Below, piece after piece: positions 13,161 through 23,545 of a DNA stretch of 64,000 bases; the first letter of the stretch is position 1; the number at the start of each line of letters is the position of its first letter. Source of the DNA: Panorpa germanica (taxonomy: Eukaryota > Arthropoda > Insecta > Mecoptera > Panorpidae); contig OY783223.1 of the NCBI GenBank assembly GCA_963678705.1, positions 9,332,721 to 9,396,720 of the forward strand, given 5' to 3'. A model generated the notes under the pieces. The model was not told the DNA's origin and did not search any database. It was given only the letters and a program-made list of their open reading frames with translations. A program made the position numbers and the translations under genes.

Positions 13161-15345
13161 TAGATGAAAGGTTGAGATAAGGTGGGATAGTAGTCTTATG
13201 CCTTATGCAAATCCGCGTCTACAACTATTTCAGTCATAAAAACAGACGCGAAAATAAAGCTATTGATTTATATATTTGACATTATACTTAATCCCTTTAA
13301 TCAGCTTGAACAATGGTAGTTAATCCCATTGTGGATTGTTACAAACAATAAATAGCTTAATAACGAAATAGAATTTCTTTGATCACTTCATTCTGAGCTG
13401 TTGTTATTTGGTGGATGATCAAAGGTATGAACAGAAGGAATTCATCTTCTCTTACAGTTACAAATGAATTTTATTAATTCTAGTTAGGCTAAACTTAAGT
13501 TGGTTCGCGTTAGAAACTATAATGGAATGTGTAAGTTCAACATGTTCTATGGGTTTATTATCTGGGTTTTAGAAAACATCTAGTTTTTAGCCATCTGCTA
13601 ATTACTTTTCCTATGGTAGTCTTTCAATCTACTTGGATTTTTAAATGTAACAGTATTTTTAATAAAGTCGGTTGTCAACTGTCCAAATTAATAACATACT
13701 AGCACTAGTGCATACTCTTAAGCCTATCAATCGATCAAAGAACTGCTTTCTAGAAAATGTCATACAAAAACATCACACTATGTCATACAAATGTGGACAT
13801 TACAAGGTGTGGGACTTTACATGTCATATGAAATCCTCCAACACAGATCTGTTCGAATTGAAATGAAAGGGTGGGTGTACTTTTGTACAGTCCGGGGGTC
13901 TGGGGGCACCCAGTTAGGGCTGACTCCCCACAGTCTGGAATGTGACTCGCCCCCGACAAGGCTGTAAGACATAACTGGTAGACAGACAAGTTGGCCGGAA
14001 TAAACGCGCGACCCGCGACAGTACCACTCCCGTCATTGTTTATTTATACGATAAGTTGTATGGTGTGTCGACTGTCAGTGCTCTCACTATGGCCAAAACA
14101 CCTTCACGGCCTTTGTACAACCTTAGCGACAATAAGAATGGAACATGGAAGTACTTGGACAATGGACGGAGATATTCAACAAAATAATTCGCAAGGAGTT
14201 TATACTCTAAAGTCTGTCACACATTGCAAGCGTTCACTAAATCGTTCTCCTGTGTTCTTTGTATTAGAGTGAGATCCCAGAGCCAGCAGACATACGTGTT
14301 TTGTACTAACATAATTTATCACGGGGGCAAACTTTCACTTTGATTTTTATCGATACACCACTGTTATGAAAGAGACTATCACATTATCTTTAATATTCCT
14401 TCCAGTGTATTCGTTTGGGTAAAATTCGCTGATATACGCTTCCAATATCAGACCTACGTAACGCCCGTATTCGTACAGCTTTGTCGCTAGCAGTATGCGA
14501 CAGGCCTAATTTAAGACTAAATACCCAACCCAAATAATCTTATATTAAAAATTATACATTAAATTTATAAATATTATACACAATTGCAATTAAAAAGTAA
14601 TATGATAAAAACACTCACCTATAGATGGCAGCGCAACGTTTCTTCAAAATCTGTAACAAAAGAAATTCTATATTATTATTACTTCTATGGTTTTTATAGG
14701 TGGTGGGTGCCGTCTGTACTTTCAGAACGAGTAACAAATACAAATAACAAAGTGGGACACACTACAGACCGGATAATACATATTGTTTATTATAGGTATT
14801 ACAGAATAGGTTGTCAACACTCTATCTGCTCTTAAATGTAATATATAATATGTAGTATTCAATCATTGAACAAAATCAAAGTAAATGTACTTTATATTAT
14901 TTAAATACGAGTATATTTTGTTACAATATAGAGTGGACTTGTTTTCACTTGTGCCTTAAATAAAACTTTTCTTGATTTATTACAATATTATCACATGAGA
15001 CAACCCACAGTCAGAATGCAGAAATATTTAACATATGTTTGCAATTGTTCTACCAAAATTTAGAAAGCTAATAATTATGATTTTTAACAGAAGAGAATTA
15101 AGTGGAATTTAAGATGAATTGCTCTCCATTTTTACTCGATGGAGTAATACCTTTGCAAACAAATATATTTTGGGGTAATATCTAAAATTATGTTTAGTGT
15201 ATCGTAAGATGGGTTTCAATAAGATTGTAGAACAGAGTGTCTCACAAAAGGAACCGCAACCTGAAGCCTGCAAAGTTCTTCATCTACCTATTGGACTCTT
15301 TTGTAAAAAAAGAAAATAAAAATCAATTTATAATGTAATACATCG
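13161..15345. other. Non-coding region with a GC-richer patch
   Basis: The patch at 13865-14140 has higher GC and chance frames on both strands (13783-13989, 13991-14272) with no recognised domain. The segment 14480-14510 (CAGTATGCGACAGGCCTAA) resembles 30390-30410 (CAGTGTGCGACAAGCCTAA), possibly a decayed shared element. Confidence 0.4.
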
Positions 15346-15962
15346 CTCAATAAGTTCGTATGATGACTTATAGATGGCGTGACTATATATTTAATCTAGT
15401 CAGAGACGGCCTTAGGGGGTGGAGAGCAGGGCAACCGCCTGGTGCCTCGCATTCTCGCGTAACAACCCAAGTAGAAAAATTCATTACTATATATCTATTC
15501 GAATCTCGCGCCTCGCTCTTTAGAATTACCACTAGAATCTCTGCGTATATCTTTTAAGACATTCATGTACCTTAGTTTATCATCATTAATATTTGTCGTC
15601 TTTGTGCTTGTTAACTTTTATAAAACTTCCAATATAAAATTTTATTTGTCGTCAATTATCATCAAAAATACTTACTTACAATTTACATAAATTATACAAA
15701 GAGCAAGTGCTGCTGCCCGAGGCCTCGCAATGGCTAAGGCCGCCCCTGTACCTAGTCCTAATAACTCTTGTCAAGCCATTGCTTTGATTGAACGGTATTT
15801 CCTCATTAAAAAATGATGCTTTATCAACGTTTTGAAGATTACTAAAAGAGAGTCACTGAAACACCGGTATCTTATAAACTAATGGTCGGAATGCCATGAA
15901 ATTTTGACAAATATCGTTTGAAGGTTGATACTATCTATATGTCACCATACGAACTTATTGAG
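15346..15962. mobile_element. TIR element hosting a nested hAT-like insertion
   Basis: Long imperfect inverted repeats lie at 15346-15386 (CTCAATAAGTTCGTATGATG) and about 15922-15962 (complement, with a few changes). Between them is a hAT-like element at 15401-15748. The remaining interior (15749-15921) is non-coding. The ends resemble Tc1/mariner termini, but this is inference. The nested order shows this element is the older one. Confidence 0.65.
15401..15748. mobile_element. hAT-like non-autonomous element
   Basis: A 348-bp element has ends CAGAGACGGCCTTAG and, on the reverse strand, CAGGGGCGGCCTTAG. It is flanked by 8-base sequences AATCTAGT (15393-15400) and TACCTAGT (15749-15756), matching at six of eight positions. 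That is consistent with a decayed 8-bp hAT target duplication. There is no transposase. A second copy lies at 20650-20966. Confidence 0.75.
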
Positions 15963-16447
15963 TCATGTTTTCATTTATTCTTAATATGCCCTCCTTTTAC
16001 ACAAGTTCAAACTTTTTGCACAAGTCTTAAGATCCCGGATATTGCTACAAGCACAAGTCAAAGAATGTTCGATTGTTCAAAGCCCATATCCATGTTGACG
16101 CGTGTCTGACAAAGAAATGTTTGTCATGGAGGGCGGACGAGAATGGGGAGGGGGACGGTCATTGGTCGACAGACGACTAGATGTCAATGTAACACGTAAG
16201 TGTTCACTTAGCATGTGTAAAACATTTCTAAGTTTTAAAACTGAACATTTCATAAAACATTGTCGTTTAGTTGTTTATCCGTTACTTTACTGTTTACACC
16301 TTAGTGAACCAAGTGTTTATTGCAAATTTAACAATCTTATGAACAAGAGAACAACTACAGAAACTATATGTACGAGTTAACTAGTGGTGTCACTACAATA
16401 CTTATTAAAATGTTAAGTTCGAATGTATTATACACTGCTTACGACAG
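15963..16447. other. No gene recognised
   Basis: A 92-codon frame (16102-16380) starts in a G-rich patch but has no domain and no support. Confidence 0.4.
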
Positions 16448-16905
16448 CTTCATTTGTAGGTTGCATGTAAGCTAAAAATAAAGCCAGATCTATTCTGTCC
16501 AAGTAACGTCATACAAGCTTCATGCAAGCAGCAAGTTTACTATTGAAAAAGCACGTTTATTCATTGTGAAAATGTCAAGTGATGAAGAAGATGTGATTAT
16601 AGCATACGCTTTTATTAGAAGACGACGAATCAAACGTAGAATGTATTGGCTTCATCGATACATCGAAAAGAACATTAACCGCAGATTGTTTGTTGCTGCA
16701 AGAGAGTTATCAGAGGATGATTCAGTATTGCAATCAGTATACCGAATGACTAGTGTTCAATGATATGAACAAAATTGACTGTCAAACCGAGTCGTTTTTA
16801 AAAGAATATTATGTCCATGCGTCGTGCAGTACGCTAGAGCTATGACTTGTTCCAGCTTCGTGGACAGAGCCTCCGTTGTTTAAATGCAAGCTACAAGAAA
16901 GCGTT
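16448..16905 (+). mobile_element. PIF/Harbinger-like remnant
   Basis: Imperfect inverted ends (GCTTCATTTGTAGGTTGCAT on the left; GCAAGCTACAAGAAAGC on the right) bracket a short frame resembling a Harbinger transposase N-terminus. The whole is about 460 bp, far shorter than an autonomous element. The ends are my reading of a weak match and could shift. Confidence 0.5.
16572..16763 (+). pseudogene. Harbinger transposase N-terminal fragment
   Basis: From an ATG at 16572 the frame reads MSSDEEDVIIAYAFIRRRR, then MYWLHRYIEKNINRRLF and VAARELSEDDS, ending after YRMTSVQ. The acidic start, basic block, YW...H motif and N-R-R/L pattern recall the N-terminal region of insect PIF/Harbinger (HARBI1-like) transposases. 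The DDE catalytic domain that should follow is missing. It could alternatively be a short domesticated peptide, but nothing supports that. Confidence 0.55.
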
Positions 16906-17351
16906 TACTCACGTAAACATATAAATCTTTAAATAAAAAAGTTAGCGTTCTTTCTTTCTCTTCACCCAATTCAAAGAGTATTGTCTTCTCTATAAAAAGT
17001 TTGAATATTTAAAAAATTAAATATGTATTGACTCCACTACAACAGTTGTAAACACAGAATGCGCTTGCGCTTAAATATATATGTGTATGTGACATTTCTA
17101 GTACCTTCGAACCCCACCGTGGCGCGGTGTACACACCTGTTGATACGAAGTGGACTCGAATAGCCCTCGGCAACGTCACCCGTTCAAATGAACTACCCAC
17201 GTGGGTGCTTGCAGACTTATTATGAATATAGAATTGTATGTTTCTAATTAATAAATAATAATATCATTCTATCAAATACATTTATCTGCATGTGGAGACA
17301 CTGATGCATGAAATGGAAAAGGGTGAATCTAGTTAGATAAAAGAAATAACT
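16906..17351. other. Non-coding, GC-richer block with a palindrome
   Basis: The block 17100-17210 is GC-richer and ends with the perfect 12-bp palindrome ACCCACGTGGGT (17195-17206), which contains CACGTG. Confidence 0.45.
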
Positions 17352-17950
17352 AATGGGCTTGTGTCCTATGTCTTAATTTCTATAAAAGTGTACTATATAT
17401 TGATAAAGTGGGCTACTAGAACCTCAAATGTTCAATTATTTTTTAAAGAGATATTAACAATTAAAAAATGCATTTTGTCTCTTTAATTATTAAAGGGATT
17501 CAATGTTGTAGACATTCCAAGTGCATATGACATCACAATCCTTGTGTAAGGTTACCAACCTTACAGATCATAAATCTCTGCTATATGTATTTATATATCA
17601 AAATATAGAATATTATTTACAGCAATTTCAAGGAACAATCAAATTTCAATATTATGTCTGCCTTAGCAGGGTTAAATAAAATAAAAACTTATTATTCTTT
17701 GATTTGACTTGATTATTTGACTACCAACAGTTACAAAACATTACCACAGCACTGACCTAATCAACAAATAACTGATATTAAAATGCATTTCACGTCATAC
17801 AAATATGGCCGACCATTTCTAGCGCTAAAACTACAATTCAAATTTTTAATTGCTATATCTCCGTCAATATTTAGATATTTAATAAAATAGACACGCCAAT
17901 ACACACTTATTGACATTAATTTCCACTAAAAAAGGAGGACACAAGCCCAT
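17352..17950 (-). mobile_element. MITE family 1, full-length copy
   Basis: This ~600-bp copy is bounded by AATGGGCTTGTGTCC on the left and GGACACAAGCCCATT on the right, an exact inverted pair. The interior matches copies at 1464 and 28611 in the opposite orientation. It encodes no protein. The target-site duplication is not clear, so the superfamily is undetermined. Confidence 0.85.
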
Positions 17951-19311
17951 TTCACCATAATGCAGTATAAATCTACAACAGATTCGATTCTAATCAGTGC
18001 GAAATTTATCCTAGATTTATACATTTCAGTCTGTATAAATCGGCTTTAGTCTAGTACAAATTTGTTAAAGATTGGTGTTTGGTTAAAGATTACAAATTTT
18101 TCTCGTGTGAACAATGTCTTTAATTTTAGAAATGTGCTGATAAAGTTAGCTATGAGATACAATTTTAACAATACCAATTATCGAGAAAAACTGAATTTTC
18201 TTTTTTTTAGCGTAAATCTAGCTAAATTCATATTTGCGACCAATGTGGGAAGTGGATTTTGACCGATTGATAATGGAATTAATGTAGGTATTACAGGCAT
18301 ACATTATAAATGTCATAGTATGTCTTAAACCCAGACCCTAGGCCCAGAGGTCAATAATATTAAAATCAGGCTCATTAGCATAAACATACCTGTTGAGATT
18401 TTCAGGTGTTGTTTGTTCAGCGATCAATGAATAAAAGTGTAGAACAGAACAAGCCTCGCGCCCCACGCCCCGTGCGTTGGGCCCGTGTTCTAGCACGCGC
18501 CTCTATTGTCAATGTTTGATTACCATTTCTGTCAGCCACAAATTTAGAAAAGAGTCTTCTTTTATTACTTGTATTGATTTTGTATTTGGGTATTTGACAG
18601 GTCGTTGAGAATGATTAGAAAATATTAAAATACGGCACGTGCTGTGGCATCTTACTTAATCGATCCAAGGAAGACAAGACTTTAAGCCTGATGGTGTCTC
18701 CAATGACCATCAGATGACCACACAAGGCGATATTTGTGTTTTTAGGTACCTACTTAAATGAAGAACACCGATTGTCTATTGTTAGCTCGTTGTTAAATCA
18801 ATAAGAAAATTACTGTTAATTTTTTAATGATGTTTAATTATTGAAATTATCGATTTATCGTCTTGTATCGATTTCCAGGGCCGGTCTCTTATACAACAGG
18901 GCCAGTGTGCAGAAAACAGTTCCGAGTCGCATATAAGAATTACATCTTCTTAAAAAGGAAGCTCTCCATAGTCCAAGTCGGGAAGGATTCATTTGGTTCT
19001 TATACTTTTGTTGAATAATTTTGTGCCAACTTTTTGTTGGTTCAACCCAGTTAGAAAATTGTCCTGCAGTGCAGTTTCACACTTAGTGTTTCTCCTTCAA
19101 ACTTCCAGGAAATACAATTCCATCTATTAGTTAAACTAGTGCATTCTCAATCATTTAAAAAAATTCTACGATGTACTCCATACTTATTGTATTAATTGTG
19201 TGCCTTTCGCTTTACAATCTACAGTATTATATTTCCTAATACATTTAATTCCTATATAAATTCAAACTTGAAACTAAACTTAATCTGTTCTACCCTTTTA
19301 CTACATCCAAA

Positions 19312-19535
19312 AGTACTTTCTGCTTCATCTTCTCTTGACTCTCTCACTCTTCATATTCCCTACTCCTTCATTCTCAACGTTTCCTCCTTCTCTTTGTTGT
19401 ACCTCCGTCTCTCACTCCTTGCCTCCTCTCGACCAATCCTCTATTATTTTTTCACTATTCTTCCTTCATTTTCACTTCTCCTGCTTTTTACCTCCTTACC
19501 TCATTCATTTTATTCTACTCTCTTTTCCTTTTAGT
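19312..19535 (+). repeat. Pyrimidine-rich tract
   Basis: Over about 220 bases the plus strand is overwhelmingly C and T, with no simple repeat unit. Long open frames across it are a consequence of the composition (few stop codons possible) and look like Ser/Leu/Phe-rich nonsense. Confidence 0.7.
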
Positions 19536-19733
19536 ATTTCTATCGATATATTTTAGTATTTCAACGTTGTACCTTTAATAACATTTTAAGAAATGAATCG
19601 CCCCCTTATAAACATTTATAACGTTAAGATTGTAAATAATAGCAACCAATATACGAGTGCTCGAAGTGAACATTACGCAACCTCGACCATCCAACAGTTG
19701 TTTATATTCCTAAAATGTTCCCAGCAGACATTT

Positions 19734-19757
19734 CGGCTCCGGCTCCGGCTCCGGTAC
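19734..19757. repeat. Short (GGCTCC)n tract
   Basis: CGGCTCC is repeated about three times, ending in CGGTACCG, as a small GC-rich minisatellite in AT-rich DNA. Confidence 0.7.
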
Positions 19758-20649
19758 CGTGAAGATTTTTATTTACATATCCATTAACAGTAAATCGAAG
19801 ATTGGAGATCTGAGATCGAGTCCACCAAGCTAACCGACCGATGGACCGAGCGACCGACAGATGCCAAACTGCCCACGTGAGATGCTGGATGAATATCGGT
19901 GTGGATGTGGATGGTCACACTCCTTTACAATTGACGACACGTGGATAATGCATCTCACGAATCGTAGAACAGTAGTTTAATCACGTGCAGTTATTTCAAT
20001 TGTTGCATTCGTTTTTATGATTGCAATTGTTGCGCGTCTTGTCTATTTTTTAGTTATAAAGTGATTTTGCTGTCACATTCCTTTGCGGATAGTTGATTTA
20101 AATTTAATTAAAATATATTAAATGTGGGAATCCTTGAAAATGTAACGAGAAACGTGTAAATGCTTACACGTTGAGAAATTTATAGTAAAAGATGAATATA
20201 GGTTGTATATACTGCCGTTGAACTACTCGTATAACGATTAAACGAACTAAATCTAATCTTTTCCAATCTAATAATTAGTACTTAAATATTGTTAAGTTCA
20301 TCATTGCAAAGCGAACTGGTGCTCTTTCAAATACGGTATTATAAACCCTTGGTTATAGCATAGCAAGAAACATATGCAGGCGGCTGTGAAATTCGATTTT
20401 AGTTGCCACTTGGAATTACTACATAATGGCTTTGGTATTTTGATCCTTGGTGCCATCAATAAATATTTATCCATCTATCTCTATTTCTCAATTACGATTT
20501 CAAAATTACTTATAAGTTTTTTTAAATTTTACAACGGCATTTAAAACATAATATTGGTATTTATTGGGATCAGAAATATAACAACAAATATATCTTATAC
20601 ACCATCTTATGACGCATTGCTAGGATCTTTGTCTAATATTACTATCATC

Positions 20650-20966
20650 CAGGCAGAGGCGCCCTTAGGGGTGGCAAGCAGGGCAACCGCCAGGGGCCTC
20701 GCATTCATGCGTAACAACCCAAGTAGAAAAACTCATTACTATATATGTATTTGAATCTCGCGCCTCGCTCTTTAGAAATTTCACTAGAATCACTACGTAT
20801 TCTTTTAAGGCACCTTAGTTTATCATCAGTAATATTTGTCGTCTTTGTGCTTGTTAACTTTTATAACACTTCCAATAAAAAAATTTATTTCTCATCAATT
20901 ATCATCAAAAATACTTACTTACAATTTACATAAATTATACAAAGAACAAGGGCCTAGCAATGGCTA
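20650..20966. mobile_element. hAT-like non-autonomous element, second copy
   Basis: This aligns to 15401-15748 over nearly its whole length (shared CGCGCCTCGCTCTTTAGAA, ATATTTGTCGTCTTTGTGCT). The left end is close to intact (CAGAGGCGCCCTTAGG). The right terminal repeat is lost after GCAATGGCTAA, with a small internal deletion near the end. Confidence 0.75.
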
Positions 20967-21949
20967 ATCCATCCAGGCATGCATCTAAGATTGCCTTGTC
21001 TCCTTGTAACAGGATAAACGATTATCAGGAATCGTTCATAGAGCTCAATACAACAGTTTTGTCCTTAGTGTGCGACAAGCTTTACAGTAAACAAATTAGT
21101 ATATCATCTTTTTAATAAAATTACGTTTGAATAATGATCCAGTAGTGTTAACGGTCAACAACACCCACCTCGGATCCATCAGGTCCATCAGGTCTACCAA
21201 TCATTCGAACGTCACAATAAATTAACATGAAATGAGAGTTGTTTAACACATATATGTAAGATCTCGTTACGACGAGAAATGAAGACGAAGGACAGGGCAT
21301 TAAAAGAAACAAATAAAAAAAATGTGTCAACCTTTTAGTATGGTCGTATGTAATAAAATCTTGGTTTCTTCTCATAAAAAAAATATATGGACGCCATCAA
21401 ACTGTCAACTGAAGATGTAACATAATCAACTAACAAATCACGGCCTATATTCCGGCAACAAGCCTACCGTGGACCGATGCTTCGTAGAACTATGATGTGA
21501 TGCAGTTCTGGTAGATTTATTGGAGTATTAGTGGTTCTAAACATGCTGTTATTAATCAAAGGTATAAAATCTACCAACAATAGCTCAGAAAGGGGAAGAG
21601 GTGGAAATTAAAAGGTAACAAATAGCAAACGTTGGTAATATTACAGATTTAAAGAGTACTAAGACATAGAAACGAATAAAAAGAAGTAGAAGTCATCAAT
21701 TATTGATAGGTGGGAAAGTTTGAGAGCCACTAGTTGTACTGTATTTTGAGTGTAAATGTCAAACCAAGACATTAAATGTGTGGGAACTTGAAGGTGCTGC
21801 ATTTCATTTAATCAGTACCAATAAATTGTATTAGAGAAATTCATAATAACGAAGATGTCTTCAGCAGAGACGGCTGTACCTTAAGTGAGTGCACTACCAA
21901 ATATTTATAACTTGAAAAAAAAAAAGAATCACAAAACATCATGCTTAGA
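20967..21949. other. No gene recognised
   Basis: AT-rich. The 75-codon minus-strand frame at 21148-21375 has no recognisable content. Confidence 0.45.
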
Positions 21950-22326
21950 CTTCTTCTTCTTCTTCTTCAGTGGCTCGACAGCCCTGGGTGGGCCGTGGCC
22001 TTCTCAAGAATTTTCCGAAGGAATTAATTACTTGAGATTTCGTAACAAGGTTTTTCACGGGATGGAGTTGTTAGCACCACGGCCAACCCCCAGCCTGGAG
22101 GACCAGCCCCTGATATAATCCCCAGGGGCAGGGTGCCCGGCTATACCCCCAGGCACTGGGTACCCATTTTAGTCGCCTCTTACGACATGCATGAGCAACA
22201 TTGGGACTATTCTTTCACACCCGGTCACCACTCGGGAATTATAACCAAAACTCAGATAATATCTGGTCCGGGGATCGAACCCGAGGACATAGTAGTCAGA
22301 GTCAAGCATACTGTGCCGTTCAACTT
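21950..22326 (-). mobile_element. tRNA-derived SINE
   Basis: On the minus strand the head carries a box A-like GGCACAGTATG (22318-22308) and a box B GGTTCGATCCC (22281-22271), giving a tRNA-like polymerase III promoter. The GC-richer body contains GTCGTAAGAGGCGACTAA, and the 3' end is a (GAA)6 tail (21967-21950). The body is strikingly GC-rich against its surroundings. The A-to-B spacing is a little short, and no target duplication is obvious. Confidence 0.7.
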
Positions 22327-22939
22327 AATCTCTATGCTGAATTAATTAAAACTTATTATTGCTCGAAGACATATTCCCTGTGCGATCTCCACAACGCATG
22401 TAGCTGCTTAATCAAGCAACACTTGCCTGAACGGACCGTGATATTGCATTTCCTGTTTTTATGATTTACTAATGACTATATTAGTAGACAATAACAATTG
22501 AAATGGTAATAGATATTAATTTCAAACTATAAATACATATCGTATAAAACAATTCAACAATGGAATGAAAATACGGTATTATTGTAAAATGATATAGGCA
22601 CATGGCTTACGAACCCCCCCTGTCCTCCCCACTTCACCACGTGGGTTAAATATGCATGTACTAATTTATTCATAATCAATTATTTATTTTGTCATAGAAA
22701 CACCAATTGAAATTCTAGAAGACCGTCTTGTAAACCGTGAAATAAAAACAGATATTTATAGAAATTAAATATCAATGAAATAGACACCTGCTAATTGATG
22801 AGATTTCATTATTGACGTTAGTTTTAATTATTATTATTTTATTGCATTAATAATGTTAGTGAAGACGTTAAATTACATGGAGTTTTAAAACGGAGATACC
22901 TATTATATTATTTAGGGAAATAAGATAGTATAGCAGATA

Positions 22940-23543
22940 CGAGGTCTGTTCAAAAAGAAGGTCAAGGTAAAATTTCGCGGGCTACGTACATTCGATTATC
23001 GATTTTTTTATTTTGTTATGTTGGTACACTCGTCTCGAAGATATGTTTACAGTTTTAGCTATATAGCACATTTAGTTTGTTTGTGAGAGGCATAAAAGTT
23101 AGAAGTGTTTTGCGTGTTCGGCGATTTTCTCCTGACGAAAAACATGAATCAAAGAGTTTGCATTAAATTTTGTGTGAAAAATGGTCACTCGTCATTGCTT
23201 GTTCGTAATTTTTTGGCCAAAAACAACACCGTAATCATGCCTCAGCCACCGTATTCACCAGATTTGTCCCTCTGCGACTTTTTCCTGTTCCCAAGATTGA
23301 AGAGACCCATGAAAGGACGGCGTTTTGGGACGATTGAGGAGATATAAACCGAATCGCTGAAAGAGCTCAAGAGCATACCAAAAAGTGCATATCAGAACTG
23401 CTTCGAGGATTGGAAAAAACGCTGGCACAAGTGTATTATATCTGAGGGGGACTACTTTGAAGGTGACAAAATAGAAATTGATGAATAAATAAATATTTTT
23501 TTAAGAAAAATGAAAATTCTCCTTATTTTCTGAACAGACTGCG
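22940..23543 (+). mobile_element. Internally deleted mariner-like element
   Basis: This 604-bp element has imperfect terminal inverted repeats: left CGAGGTCTGTTCAAAAAGAA, and right end, reverse-complemented, CGCAGTCTGTTCAGAAAATA. TA dinucleotides flank both ends (22938-22939 and 23544-23545), as expected for Tc1/mariner insertion. Between the ends is a deleted transposase pseudogene. A second fragment of the same family is inverted at about 32625-32839. This is a fossil, non-autonomous copy. Confidence 0.85.
23144..23488 (+). pseudogene. Mariner transposase remnant, internally deleted and interrupted
   Basis: The frame opens with about 14 residues typical of a mariner transposase N-terminus (MNQRVCIKF). 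It then jumps directly to the C-terminal third, with HSSLLVRNFL, the hallmark PPYSPDLSLCDFFLF containing the last catalytic aspartate, and RRFGTIEEI. The helix-turn-helix region and the first two catalytic aspartates are missing. An in-frame TAA at 23345-23347 interrupts the remnant, after which frame-matching sequence (TESLKEL, then CFEDWKKRW) runs to the TAA at 23486-23488. A real transposase is about 340-350 residues. It cannot be active. Confidence 0.85.
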
Positions 23544-23545
23544 TA

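Larger units (their letters stand above)
17951..20649. other. Non-coding region with GC spots
   Basis: It holds a GC-rich spot at 18452-18515 bracketed by TAGAACA and TGTTCTA, the pyrimidine tract and the (GGCTCC)n tract listed separately, and an ACCGA-rich stretch near 19837-19860. No gene recognised. Confidence 0.45.

Noticed and set aside
19196-19556. Two overlapping 73-112 codon frames
   Set aside because: They come from the pyrimidine-rich tract, which lacks stop codons; the content is low-complexity Ser/Leu/Phe.
22133-22464. Frames inside and beside the SINE
   Set aside because: The sequence is a tRNA-derived repeat, and the frames reflect its GC-rich body.
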